Below are positions 1 to 10,601 of a stretch of 64,000 bases of DNA, in pieces. The notes under the pieces are model-generated. The model saw nothing but the letters and a program-made list of their open reading frames with translations, had not been told where the DNA came from and searched no databases. Within the stretch, counting starts at the first letter, position 1. Every line of letters starts with the position of its first letter. A program made the position numbers and the translations under genes. This stretch comes from Pictodentalium vernedei (taxonomy: Eukaryota > Mollusca > Scaphopoda > Dentaliida > Dentaliidae), in the NCBI GenBank assembly GCA_031216915.1, contig CM062289.1, forward strand, positions 20,872,520-20,936,519, in the 5' to 3' direction.

Positions 1-606
1 GTATATCAATCAGAGTACGATTGAAACACTCACACATTCCATTTCCCATCGGGTGATAAAGAGTTGTGCGAGACTTTGAAATACCAGTCACTGATAGTAT
101 TTCCTGAACAAGTTTCGATTCAAAGTTTGCACCTTGATCGGAATAAAAACACTTTGGTAATCCACGGTGTTGGACAAACCTGCTCAAGAAAACATCAGCT
201 GTGGTTTTAGCACTCATATTCTTGGAAGAATATGCTTGTGCATGTCTGGTGTAATGGCCTGTTATTACCAGCACATATTGTAAACCACCCTTGGCTACAT
301 CAAGCTGTAAGTAATCCATACATATTAGTTCCAAAGGCTGAGATGTTTTTATACTTACCAGTGGAGCTCTTTGATTATCATAACTCTTGAAGCGTATACA
401 ATGTTCACAACTTTTTATCCACTCTTCCACATCTTTACACACACCAGGCCAATAGAATCTATCCTTTAACAGGGATAACGTTCTATCTCTGCCTGGACAG
501 CCAACTTCATCGTGTAAAGCTGTAATAACATGCTGTATAAAAACTGATGGTAAAACTGGCTGCAAACGCTTCTCATCACCAAAAAGAAGTTTCCCTGTAT
601 AAAACA
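1..606 (-). CDS. Gypsy integrase, C-terminus beyond the window
   Basis: Reading on the minus strand from about 606 there is one open frame to the left edge, without an initiator because it is the downstream part of pol. It holds an N-terminal zinc-binding region (HDEVGCPG ... CEHC) and the catalytic core: Asp in CMDYLQLD, Asp in YSDQGANFE and Glu in NGMCECFNR. The second histidine of the usual HHCC finger (normally GHPG) is a cysteine here. The enzyme class inserts the cDNA into chromosomes. The DDE residues are present, but pol is broken upstream, so activity is unlikely. Confidence 0.8.
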
Positions 607-733
607 CCTCTGATGATTTTCACTTCCTGAAAACTCCTGTACATGGCTGTATGGAAAGGTGATGGTGTCATTTTAGCTAAAATTGGACTCTGCTTATTAA
701 TAACCACTGCGACCCAGGTGCTGATAAATCATT

Positions 734-1342
734 CTAAGTTTTGCGAATATCTCTACTACTTACCTGCAAAGTACTTTCTTGAAGAACCTGTTCATCGGGT
801 ATTACACTTTCTGACATGGACAAGGTGTGAATAAAACCATCTAGTTGAATACTATCACAAATAGCTTGAATAGTTTCACCATTAATAATTCTCCTTTCTT
901 GTGTGTGAAAATCTTGATCTGAATTTGTTGGGTGCTTGGAAAGTAAAACTGCATCTGTATTAACCTTTCTAGGATGATACAGAATGTCATACTCAAAAGA
1001 TGCTAGGGCCGCTAGCCATCTATGACCCATGACATCAAGTTTAGCCGTGGTGAGAACATACATTGGTGGTTTTTTATCAGTCAGGACTATAAATTTTCTA
1101 CCATACAAGTAGTCGTGAAATTTGTCTCAGACTGCCCACTTTAAAGATAAAAACTTCAGTTTATGAGCTGGATAATGACACTCGGATTTACTGAGCCCAC
1201 GGCTAGCATAGCTAATTAATCTCTTCAGCTCCCCTTGTTTCTGATAAAAAATTGCTCCAAGTCCTGACTGAAAAGTGTCAATATGGACCTCAAATGTTTC
1301 ACTGTAGTCTGGATAAGCTAAAATTGGGGGATTAGATAACAT
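734..1342 (-). pseudogene. Gypsy RNase H domain of element C
   Basis: Two minus-strand segments in series, 1342-1127 and 1108-734, form the RNase H domain that follows the RT. The first has the start of the domain (VHIDTFQSGLGAIF, then LISYASRGLSKSE and YPAHKLKFLSLKWAV); the second has the typical FIVLTDKKPPMYVL and HRWLAALASFEYDILYHPRKVNTDA. A stop lies between them right after WAV, where homologues read on into the tether. The region 606-734 joins this to integrase and is not open. It would degrade the RNA strand during reverse transcription. Confidence 0.8.
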
Positions 1343-1348
1343 ACTTTT

Positions 1349-2305
1349 CTAAAGTTCAAATGCCTTATCTTGTTCTTCACCCCATTTCCAACTGACACTA
1401 TTACTGAGACTAGATTTTCTTCTTTTTCTATGTTTCTTTTCTGGCTGTGGCATCCGATTTGTTAAAAGCGTTGCAACTTGGGAAAAATTCTTGCAAAATC
1501 TTCTGTAGTAGCCTGCAAAGCCGAGAAACTTGCTGATTTCTGCAGGATTTGAAGGTTTAGGCCAGGATTTAATTTTCTCTATCTTGCTTGGGTCAGTCTC
1601 AATTCCATCTGATGAAACAACATGGCCGACAAATTTAACCTTCTCCTGGAAAAAGGAACAATTTTTAGGAGAACGTTTCAGACCAGTTTCTCTGAGATGG
1701 TTGAAGATTTTCTCTAATCTTTCCATGTGTTCTTGAATGTTATCGGAGAATATTATCAAATCATCTAAATAGATGAAACATATTTTTAAATGTAATTCTC
1801 CGAAACATTGTTCCATTTCTCTTTGATACGTAGCTGGGGCATTAGCCAAACCGAAAGGGAGCCGATTAAATTTGTAGACACCCAAGGGCCCTACAGTAAA
1901 AGCGGTCCTTTCCTTTTGGTCTTCTTCTATGTCTATCTGATAGTATCCAGACTTCATATCAACCACACTGGAGTATTTTGCACCAGCCAATGCATCAAGT
2001 ACTTCCTTGATTTTTGGAAGAGCATAACGGTCCTTCACAGTCCTGTTATTTAAGGCCCTGTAGTCTGCACATATGTGAAGTTTTCCATCTTTTTTCCACG
2101 CTAAGACTACATGAGATGCATATGGTGAATATGAAGACCTTATAACTCCACTGGATATAAGCTGCTGTAAATGTTCTCTAACGTCTTCATAAATAGATGG
2201 CGGAATATGCCTATAGTGTTGCTTAAAGGTAGCATTATCTGTTAGATGAATTTTATGTGTTACTCCACTATAATGACCAATATCAGTTTCGCTACTTGAA
2301 AACAC
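1349..2305 (-). CDS. Gypsy reverse transcriptase of element C
   Basis: An open frame of 318 residues covers nearly the whole RT: YASHVVLAWKKDGKLHICADYRALN, VDMKSGYYQI, TAFTVGPLGVYKFNRLPFGLANAPATYQ, the catalytic IYLDDLIIFS box and the thumb FVGHVVSSDGIETDP ... FLGFAGYYRRFCKNF. All Ty3/Gypsy RT motifs are intact, including the YLDD aspartates. The ATG used here is simply the first one in the open frame; in the family RT is made as part of a gag-pol polyprotein. The segment after FSQVATLL carries a basic low-complexity stretch (KKHRKRRK). It is the best-kept part of this element. Confidence 0.9.
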   Translation of the reverse strand: MFSSSETDIGHYSGVTHKIHLTDNATFKQHYRHIPPSIYEDVREHLQQLISSGVIRSSYSPYASHVVLAWKKDGKLHICADYRALNNRTVKDRYALPKIKEVLDALAGAKYSSVVDMKSGYYQIDIEEDQKERTAFTVGPLGVYKFNRLPFGLANAPATYQREMEQCFGELHLKICFIYLDDLIIFSDNIQEHMERLEKIFNHLRETGLKRSPKNCSFFQEKVKFVGHVVSSDGIETDPSKIEKIKSWPKPSNPAEISKFLGFAGYYRRFCKNFSQVATLLTNRMPQPEKKHRKRRKSSLSNSVSWKWGEEQDKAFEL

Positions 2306-2320
2306 ATCTTCGTAAGATGA

Positions 2321-3180
2321 CTACAATTCACAAAACTGATTATTCTGATCAGGAGTAAGGTCTTCTGTATTTATATCAATACTCGATATAAAAGGTTCCA
2401 CTTTTCTTATTTTCTCAGTTTGTTCAAATGTACTCCATTTAGATTCAAGTACCACTGGCTGAACCTCACACCACATAGCATTAGGTGGTATAGTGACAGT
2501 CTTCAATGGACAATTAGAGATGGAAACATCAATAAATGATTTACTTTTTCCATGGTATGGAAAGACAGATGGACATAAATCCAAGTCCTTCATAAAAATA
2601 GCTTCTTGTGTGGGTTGTAAAACAGCATGGGTGGGCACATATTCCATATTATTTGAGAGACAACCAGCAATAGTTGCCGTTTTATTAGGTAAAGTTGTTA
2701 TGCTTTTACTTTCAGCACATTTAACCCCGGCAATATCATTCTTTAGGCATTTCAGAGTTCTCGCACTTTGCAGTAAGCATCTGAAACTAATTTGCCAAGT
2801 GCCAGGCAGTGATGAACACTGCAAAATTCCATCACCATAGACAGCTTTACAGTCATTTAAAACAGACTTCAAAACATTAGTCCCAATTAGTACAGGAACA
2901 TTGGAATTATAAGAACTGGTTGGTACTACCAATGCTAAACATGACTTTACAATGGTCCCAGCAAGGCCCTGAATATAAATTTCTATTCTAATATACCCAT
3001 CATAGGGGAGTGGCTGCCCATCAGCACACTCAACATGTAGCAAGCTATTCAATGGCTGGATGTGAATATCTGATAAATGGTCTTGGTAAAATTTACGGGA
3101 AATGGTAGTCACAGTTCAGCCTGTATCCAATAATGCCATAGCATCAACTTCATTTACCAGTACTTCAGTTTCACTGCTAT
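2321..3180 (-). pseudogene. Gypsy aspartic protease region of element C
   Basis: The 263-residue frame at 3112-2321 is the C-terminal part of a retropepsin-like domain plus the linker to RT (PVLIGTNVLKSVL is the second typical motif). Upstream of its first ATG the same frame reads ALLDTG, the catalytic aspartate motif, followed at once by a TGA codon at about 3117 and then TVTTISRKFYQDHL. The active-site triad is kept but the chain is cut directly behind it. The protease would cleave the gag-pol polyprotein. Confidence 0.75.
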
Positions 3181-3289
3181 CACCCACTAAAGGGTTCTAT
3201 AAATGGGCAGTCACTAAAAAATTGTTGGCCTATGAACTGCCCTCCATCATAGGCCCCTTTTTGTTTAAAAGTTGCCTGTAAGGTGGTCT

Positions 3290-4327
3290 CCTCTGGTGGT
3301 CAAGATAGCTCGACACCCAATCTAGATGTGCCCCCTTTGCCCAAATCTATGGCAAAAAACATCCTCATAAGATTGTGGGGTACCACCCTGGGTGTATTGG
3401 TCACCCTCATCAGAGAAAGACTGATGATCCATCTGCTGATGGTTGTACCTTGGGTTGTAATTATTACCCCATTTTGTGCTTGTGTCCTTGGTTGCTGTTT
3501 TTGCTGTTTTTCATTTTGTTTTTCAAACTGATTTTTTAAATCTTTGACCTTAGCCTGAAGACGATTTATGACACCTGTCAATTGTTTTATCAGGTCTTCT
3601 GCAGCTGATGTTACAGCCATATTCCTCAATGATGGTGTAGAAAATTGAGACTCAAGTTTCCTTAATTCTACCCTCAGGTGGCCAAAGTTAGAATATTTTT
3701 CAAACAAATATCCTGCTATTGATTTTAAACAGGTGTTCAAACCAGCATATAGTGTTGAGTAGAGAATTTCATCTCTATCAGATGATTTTACAGCTCCTGA
3801 TTCAATAAGTTTTGCAAGTATATCCTCAAGTTTATTTGAAAATGAAGAAACATCTTTAGTCTCACTTTGCTGTGCACCATAAAATGCAGCCAACAGTGAT
3901 TGACGAATGTCAACAGAGCCAAATACTGACTCAAATTTTTCTAAGATTTTCCTCACTGAAACATTTGTCCCATATGCATCAACACACGTGCTGCATTTCC
4001 TTTCAGTGAGCGCCATAATGCTTAAAGTATTTCGGTATTTGAATACACCTTATCATTAAGCAAATAAGTAACCTCACATTTCCAAAGATCAAAATCTGAA
4101 TCTTTGGCCCCTTTTTCACCAGAGAAAAATGAAATTTTCAATGGACTGTGATAAGCTACATGAGATTTGTCCAAAGATTTTACATCAGGCTTTTTATCTG
4201 GCTCAAGTTCACCAGAATTTACAACTTCAGTCATCCATTGCCTAAGATCTTCTGGTGAATCAGTTTTAGGTCTAACTCCTAAAGAGCTAAAGGCAGCCGA
4301 TAGCTTATTAAACTCTACAGGATCCAT
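3290..4327 (-). pseudogene. Gag polyprotein of element C (Ty3/PNMA-like capsid)
   Basis: Translation starts at 4327 (MDPVEFNKLSAAF). The first frame ends at 4022 after LLNDKVYSNTEIL; the capsid continues in another frame at 4016-3300 (KILEKFESVFGSVDIRQSLLAAFYGAQQ ... SNFGHLRVELRKLES), the pattern of Ty3-type capsids that gave rise to the PNMA gene family. A glutamine- and lysine-rich linker follows, then a decayed zinc knuckle near 3340-3290 in which one cysteine is replaced and an in-frame stop occurs. Gag would build the particle and bind genomic RNA. The frameshift near 4020 and the damaged knuckle mark it as a relic. Confidence 0.75.
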
Positions 4328-4377
4328 ATTTTACTTTTATAAATTGTATTACTTTCACAGATAATAATCAGTGATTG

Positions 4378-4545
4378 ATGTTTAAGGTCACATATTTCTG
4401 CAAAATGGCTATGTTAATATATTGGTGTTTAAGGTCACCAATCACACTAAAGGCTATATTTATTTATTAATGTTTAAGGTCACATATTACTGCTTAATGG
4501 CTATGTTAATTTATTGGTGTTTAAGGAAACCAATTTCAACACCAA
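4378..4545 (+). repeat. Tandem copies of SINE-tail-like sequence
   Basis: The phrase TTTAAGGTCACATATT with flanks (ATTGGTGTTTAAGG, AATGGCTATGTTAAT) occurs two to four times in about 170 bp. It matches the 3' part of the tRNA-derived SINEs at 16309, 42478, 43771 and 44364 in reverse orientation, but the tRNA head and central domain are missing. Either a truncated SINE whose tail was duplicated, or the source of the tail sequence. It lies in the leader of element C. Confidence 0.6.
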
Positions 4546-4784
4546 AGTCTATATTACAGATACATGATATATACGGACAACTGGCATTTGACAGTGGGAA
4601 ATGATATTGCACACATGTATGTTTTGTACAAACACCTATAAGTTATTTGCACTATAGTACAGTATTTAGGTATGGTATGAGATATACTTTCACTTTGTGT
4701 AGCACAGCTTTGTGTGCCAATGACACTAAGACATTTGATTTACTTTTAATGTATATAAGCACTGCATTCAGTTATTTGCATTAA

Positions 4785-4997
4785 CCCTTTACCCAATGAA
4801 TCAGCCGCATAAATGCAGCAGTTGAAAAATATTATTTTTCAAAAAAATTAAACAAAACCATATCATGTGACCCCTCGTTGGAACGAGCTAGTTCTAACGA
4901 GAGGTCACATGCTATGGTTTTGTTTAAAGTTTTGAACAATTTGAAAAAATGATATTTAAAATAATAAATTTTCATATCGTCTGCGTTGGGTAAAGGG
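4785..4997. mobile_element. TTAA-flanked hairpin MITE (piggyBac-like), copy 1
   Basis: Bounded by TTAA at 4781-4784 and 4998-5001. The ends are inverted repeats starting CCCTTTACCCAA, and the whole 213 bp folds back on itself around a centre at about 4890, where GACCCCTCGTTGGAACGAGC pairs with its near complement. TTAA duplication and CCCT ends fit piggyBac-type elements. No coding capacity. Relatives at 20278-20520 and 21276-21488. Confidence 0.8.
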
Positions 4998-5001
4998 TTA
5001 A

Positions 5002-6172
5002 AGCATAGAACAGAGTTTAGTTCGATTACATGTAAGCACAATGTTTAATTGTGTGTGTGTACAACCACAACAGTAAATATACACTTTAGTATGGAACTGA
5101 GAACTTCAGTTCAACCACATTTAAGCAAAATTATTTGTGCCGAAGTAGCAGTAAATATATAATATGAACTAGTTTCATTGTATATGTGCTCAACTCTCTT
5201 TAATTGTGGTTTGACCTTTTTAATGCAAAGTAACATTCACATTACTGTAAATAACACTTTTTTCAAATCAACTGTATTGACTCACAGTGATGATAATAAA
5301 TATATATTTTTCTATATCACTAGTCAGTGTTGTTGATTAGTAGTATTAATAGAAAACAAATCACACAATACCTGTAAACAAATATTTTTAAATCACCCAG
5401 TATATGAAGTAAGATATTTTAAGCTGAAAATATTTAAATAAATTCAAAAGTCAGCAAATTGCAAGAAATAAGAAAACCACTCTAACCTGTAAACCTGTGC
5501 TGTTAATATAAATCTGAAAACATGTTTCCAATAAAATGGTTTTCTGAAAATGAAAATATATTTTTTTTTGCAGCTGACTTAATAGCTGGAAATATTTTTA
5601 GTTGTGCAATAAACAAGTGCACAAAAAATAATAATAAGCAGCGCACATGCAAGTCCCAATATTTTCGGAATATTAAGTACTTATTTCTAATGGGTAGCTA
5701 ATACACAGTAGCAGACGACATGCCTATGTCCCCAAGGGCATGTCAGTGACACGAACTTGTGATACAGTACATGTAATTTACTACTTTGAGAGAATAATTA
5801 TTATCTCAGATATATCGAATATGTCCACAAATTAAAACATTTGAAATATTTTGGTACACAAGTGTTGTAAATTGCTTCTAGTCAAGCAGCGATATGCTGT
5901 AGTTAAGTCATGTAGTTAACACACCTTCAGTGCAGAAGCACATAAAATTAACAGTCGGGTCATGTCAAAGTAGTCAGCGTGATGTCGAAGATTGGTGTTC
6001 ACAAAATTTTCGAACAGTCAACACAGTATCAGGAAGTTGACAAAAATGTTGAAAATGTTGAATCACAAGATGAATTGTAGGACATCCAAAGGAAGTTCAC
6101 AGTTCATTCATATCATTCATATTAATTATATCAAGCACTTGGTATCACATAATTATACACAGTTCTGGGAAT
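5002..6172. other. Leader of element C, no gene seen
   Basis: AT-rich stretch between gag and the primer-binding site, with runs of A and T but no supported frame. I see no tRNA, no further MITE with clear ends and no splice-like structure I would defend. Confidence 0.5.
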
Positions 6173-6186
6173 CACGTTGGGCGCCA
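6173..6186 (-). promoter_or_regulatory. Primer-binding site (tRNA-Lys type) and LTR edge
   Basis: The minus strand reads TGGCGCCCAACGTG, which matches the first 14 bases of the classic retroviral primer-binding site for tRNA-Lys. Two bases upstream on that strand the sequence ends in ...TTACA, a normal CA end of an LTR, so the 5' LTR of element C should begin at 6189 and run rightwards. A MITE at 6267 has since landed in that LTR. The outer TG end of the LTR could not be located. Confidence 0.65.
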
Positions 6187-6266
6187 TTTGTAACCCCTCC
6201 TGGATAAAAGACACAAAAGAGGAGTGTAGATGTTATCGGGTTCGTTATTCCATTTTTTACTGTGTA

Positions 6267-6523
6267 CAGTACGTGGAGAGTGTATTATCAATAAATCACC
6301 TGCAGAGTGGAGATTCCACCCAAGCAATAATTCCAAATTTGTTGCAAAGCTTAACCAGCACAAGCAAAATTTCAGCCAATGGACCTCCGGGTTCAACCCA
6401 GAGGTCCATTGGCTGAAACATTGCTTGTGTGTTTTGTCGATATGTACAAAATTTGAAAGTTATAGCTTGGGTGATAACTCCACTCTGTGGGTGATTTAGT
6501 TACAATCCACTCTCCACATACTG
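6267..6523. mobile_element. 257-bp Tc1/mariner-type MITE, copy 1
   Basis: TA at 6265-6266 and 6524-6525 flank a 257-bp element with ends CAGTACGTGGAGAGTG and its complement. The two arms (about 120 bp each) pair over nearly the whole length, meeting at the centre in CAATGGACCTC/GAGGTCCATTG. The second copy at 17584-17840 has exactly the same length. TA duplication and a CAGT start fit Tc1/mariner. It encodes nothing; the short frames here are shadows of the inverted repeat. Confidence 0.85.
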
Positions 6524-6525
6524 TA

Positions 6526-7347
6526 GATCGATTATAATACATGTAGCACATCCAATCAAAAATGCAACCAGAAGGGTGCATTATTGATTTTGACTAGCCT
6601 ACCAGCGCATTTGGGCTCGGCCTGCTTCAATACATTAGAGTGAGCCAGTTTGCTCTCTCCAACAAATTGAAACAAAACGAATCCATATGAATAAAAAACC
6701 AAATCAAATACAGTGACTTGCACCCACATCAATCACACCCTAGCACATTGAAGGCACACTCACATGCACGCCCAGCAAACATGCACCCACGCACACACAT
6801 GCTAGCACGTGCATACCCACATGGCTACCACACCATGGTACAAACATCCCTATGCGAAGTCCAAATGTAGGCCTCCATAACAAAACAGTAAACCCAAAAC
6901 AGTTAAATATCACTCGCACATGCAAGACAAAGTTTGCCACATTCAACTGGAGTGAGCACACGCCAGCAGAACACAACAACCAATGTCTGTACAATATTTG
7001 AGCAGGTACCATAACGTGCATAGCTCATGGCCTAAATTACCAATAAAAACAATGTTTACCCTGTAAGTATTAATAAATTACTGTGACCACAATGGTCCCG
7101 ATATTATATGTTATTACCTATGTTATATACAAACTGTGAAACATTTCTGTATTATAAATAAACATTATTTACAGGAATGAGCTGGGTTAAATACATATAC
7201 AAACACACCAGTACACAAGCTATTCAATAAGAATAATAATTTTACTACAATTATGTGAATAACCAGTATTATATAAATCGATGTTATGTTACTCTGGCAA
7301 CATGGGGTCACCGTAGGTCACACTGAAAACACAAGCTTAAACAAAAT
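6526..7347. other. No gene seen
   Basis: AT-rich intergenic sequence, some of it probably the remaining LTR of element C. A CA-rich patch at 6720-6860 (CACACTCACATGCACGC-like) is simple sequence; the 93-residue minus-strand frame through it looks like a chance product of that composition. Confidence 0.5.
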
Positions 7348-8902
7348 ATATTTATATTCTGTCTCCAGTAGACATTTCTAATACATTATAATATTAGAAC
7401 GTTTCTTTTCATGTTCTATCGGTCGATAGTACCTGAGTTTGTGTGATTTCTGAAATAAAACCTTCAGCAGAGAATTTTATTATGCCGAACAAAAAATAAC
7501 TTTCATTGTTAAGCGATAACTGCAACATGCCATCAATCTTGTAACAACAATGCAGTCGACTCCAAAAACATGACGTCATTTCGAATGAATGACGTCTCTT
7601 CGAAAATGACTTGTCACAAGTGCCATCACTTTGGGAGTTTCTATATCAACAAATGCCAGTGTTTACAACTGCATCATGCTGTTCATGTTTTAATTCATTA
7701 TTAATGCTTGTGTGATAAGTGGTATAAATTAATGGAAGATAAATTCATGTTTCTTGGTCGACGACAGTTGTTAGAATTAAGCAGAGTGATACTATTTATT
7801 TTGAACTTGAGGCGGAGGCTCAGTGAGGTCAAGGAGTACTAAAGTTGTGGAAATACAATTGACTGAAGTCATAACTCATATTCAGGATTTTCTGAAGTGG
7901 TGAACAACACATGAGTTTTTAATATTTCTGATTCGTTTGAATTCATTGTTTGCAGTTAAAACTGAGAACTACGGCAGCGTAGAACCGCCACACCATAGTA
8001 TATTTCCAGGGATTCCTAATCTGTTTAAACAGATTACTAATCTGTTTTTACAGATTAACTTATCTGTTTTTACGGATTCATAATCTGTTTAAATAGATTA
8101 CTAATCTGTTTGTATGGATTAACTAAGTAATCTGTAAATACAGATTAGTTAATCTGTAAAAACAGATTAGTAATCTGTAAACACAGATTAGTTAATCTGT
8201 TTAAACAGATTAGTAATCGGTAAATACAGATTAGTTAATCTGTTTAAACAGATTACTAATCTGTAAAAACAGATTAGTAATCTGTAAATACAGATAAGTA
8301 ATCTGTTTAAACAGATTAGTAGCCTGTAAATACAGATTAGTTAATCTGTTTAAACAGATTACTAATCTGTAAATACAGATTAGTTAATCTGTAAAAACAG
8401 ATTAGTAATCCATTTAAACAGATTAGTAATCTGTAAAAACAGATTACTAATCTATTTTTACTGATTAACTAATCTGTATTTACAGATTAGTATTCTGTTT
8501 AAACAGATTAGTAATCTGTAAAAACAGATTAGTAATCTGTTTTTACAGATTAGGAATCCCTGGAAATATACTACGGTGTGGTGGTTCTACGCTGCCATAG
8601 AGAACACACCAACTGAAGTTGATATATTTGTTCGTACGTTTGTGTCTATCGGTGACGAAAAACGTTAAACGGACATGGCACCAGCGTTTGGTGTTGAGAA
8701 ATTCAAATCAGGGCGTGCGTAATCGAAGCTGATCAATGGAAGTGAAGCTTACATTTTTTTGGTTCTCTTGTCTCCAGGGAAGAACGTTCCGATAGTACTT
8801 TGACTTTTAGAAGGTGTCAAATTAACCAATCACGGCTGATGTTACAAACGTGAGGAGTAATAAATATTTATATTCTGTTCCCAGTAGACATTTCTAATAC
8901 AT
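7348..8902. repeat. 39-bp direct repeats 1.5 kb apart
   Basis: ATATTTATATTCTGT...CAGTAGACATTTCTAATACAT occurs at 7348-7386 and again at 8864-8902 in the same orientation with two differences. The interval holds the palindrome-array element at 7970-8599 and otherwise non-coding DNA. The copies could be remains of a duplicated insertion site or of short terminal direct repeats. Confidence 0.6.
7970..8599. mobile_element. Foldback-like element with a palindrome array core
   Basis: Inverted ends of about 55 bp (TAYGGCAGCGTAGAACC ... CCAGGGATTCCTAATCTGT) bound a core at 8029-8553 made of about 25 units of 21-22 bp. Each unit is itself a near-palindrome, AATCTGT-(4 A/T)-ACAGATT, joined by short AGTT, AGTA, ACTA or AACTA links. 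GAGAAC stands directly outside both ends (7964-7969 and 8600-8605) and may be a 6-bp target duplication. Foldback elements elsewhere also have subrepeats in inverted arms; the family here is not recognised. No protein coding. Confidence 0.75.
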
Positions 8903-10074
8903 ATATTATGTGCACTTGACTAAAAGCATGAATAGCTAAAGGTAACTAATAAATGCCTACCCTCGGTGTGACAAGTTCATATAATGTACTGGTGTCTGTG
9001 AGATATATGCTGTGGTGTTTCTTGATCTGCACAGAATAAAATAAAGTCTTATAAATATGAAGTAAGGAAAATGGCCAAACACGCATCTCTCAATATATCC
9101 ACAGCAACCGGGAACTCGGCTCACACTGCAATTGCAGAATGAGCCAAGTTGCCCACAGCTGGGGATAATCAACAACAAATACATAGATGCTTCCATGAGT
9201 TACAATATTTATGCAAAATTGAATTTAAATAAAATTTAAAACATAATTACGGTGTTAAATAATAATATTTAAACTTTCGAAATTTTGGCAAAAATAATTA
9301 AATTAACTAAGCTAAAGTTACTAAGTTAAAATATACTGACCGAAAATTCATAGGTCTGGTAACGTTCGAAGTAGCCAGGACAGGACTTCGCAATCGCAAT
9401 TGTGAAGCACTGGACAGGCTACTCACTCGTCATTGACTAAGCCTAAATCTGAAATAAAATAAATAGCATTTACTCAATTGCAAATTAATTAAATTTAACT
9501 GTACCTTAACTTCAAAAATCCTGCAAGTCCAAATCCTATCCTAAATGATGAAATTATCCAGGAAACACACACAGCACATACAAATTACTTATTTCATAAG
9601 TAGAAGACATTCTTTTATAGAATATACACAGGGGAATCGACAGCAGGCCACATTACAACTGATAAAAGAACTGGCAGAGTTGAAACTTTAACTGAATAAT
9701 ACAATAGAATTATCCAATGGCCTGTGAGTTAATTAGTGTTCACTACGTGCTGTGAGTGGAACCTGTAAATTTACAATGAGTGAACTGTAAAATCAATCAC
9801 GTGTAAAGGAGACTATTCAGTTCTATACTCTGTGGTTTTACTCAGAGTTACAACCTGAAAATATTAACATTCAACCTGCCAAATCAAATATTGCTGAAAT
9901 AAATTATATATTTCTTAAGAAAAACCTGTAAAATACCCTGAAATAACCTGAAATTAATGAGAAATGATTGTTTTTTACCCTGCTTATTCAATTTGTACCT
10001 CTTACCTGTAAATGTTTTATGCAAACTAATGTTAGCCCTGCCACATTTATTTGAAAGATTTCACACTTTGGGAG
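8903..10074. other. No gene seen
   Basis: AT-rich DNA. Short frames on both strands have no recognisable domain and no codon signal that I can judge. No repeat with clear ends was found. Confidence 0.5.
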
Positions 10075-10190
10075 CCGTTAAAAAACGTCGATGAAGCATG
10101 CAGGTGAGGTCTATTTATCAGCTCTGGTCGTAACGACAACGCTGATAAATAGCCCTCACCTGTATGCTTTACCAGACGTTTACAGCAATT
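10075..10190. repeat. Imperfect hairpin, MITE-like
   Basis: Arms 10094-10122 and 10141-10170 (AAGCATGCAGGTGAGG... against its complement) match at nearly every position, and weaker pairing extends outwards to about 10075 and 10190 through an AAACGTC stretch. It looks like a small hairpin transposon, but no target duplication could be fixed. Confidence 0.6.
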
Positions 10191-10488
10191 ATACTGTCTG
10201 TGCATTATCTTGTCTGGGGGTGGATTTGGCACTTGTATGTCTGTAGGATTACGATCTTCATCAGTTAACCAATTTTTTAACAGACTGTATACAGTTTAGC
10301 GTTTGCTGCCACTTACTGCAAAAAATGATCCGAAATCCATGGAAACGGAACCAGCATGAGAAAACATTGCTGGCAAATACGTGGGGGAGACTCTGGATCC
10401 GCCCCTTGTTTCACCAGTCATTTGTTGTGTTAAATTATATGCATACAAAAAACACATGGCCCGGTAAAAAAAGTTGAGGGGGATGAAG

Positions 10489-10504
10489 CCCCCCCCCCCC
10501 CCCC
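10489..10504. repeat. Poly-C run
   Basis: Sixteen consecutive C in a GC-rich island (10460-10540) within AT-rich surroundings. Length is likely unstable or uncertain in sequencing. Confidence 0.8.
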
Positions 10505-10601
10505 AGCCTCCGGTTCCGCCGCCCCTGCGGTTGCGGCAACGAATCTAGGGTCCTAAGGTCTGATGCTTTTTTTTCTAGGCGTTTCTCGGAGAGAAAATTA
10601 A

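Larger units (their letters stand above)
1..6193 (-). mobile_element. Ty3/Gypsy LTR retrotransposon (element C), truncated by the left edge
   Basis: On the minus strand gag, protease, RT, RNase H and integrase follow in the Ty3/Gypsy order, reading from about 4327 to the left edge. A primer-binding site at 6173-6186 and a TG...-type LTR edge at 6189 place the 5' LTR to the right of 6189, so the leader is about 1.8 kb long, partly from later insertions (a TTAA MITE at 4785-4997 and SINE-tail-like repeats at 4378-4545). The 3' LTR lies outside the window. Gag, protease and RNase H carry stops or frameshifts, so the copy looks dead. Its proteins differ clearly from the two Gypsy copies at 34-63 kb, so it is a separate lineage. 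Confidence 0.85.

Noticed and set aside
643-834. 63-residue plus-strand frame
   Set aside because: It lies opposite the RNase H-integrase junction of the minus-strand pol gene and has no motif of its own.
6172-6581. Four overlapping short frames on both strands
   Set aside because: They are products of the inverted-repeat MITE at 6267-6523 and read the same arms in opposite directions.
6740-7021. 93-residue Cys- and Val-rich minus frame
   Set aside because: Composition follows a CA/GT-rich simple stretch; no homology to a known Cys-rich protein could be seen.
7970-8599. CRISPR-like array
   Set aside because: The repeats touch with 3-5 base links, lack unique spacers and are palindromes; the host is an animal.
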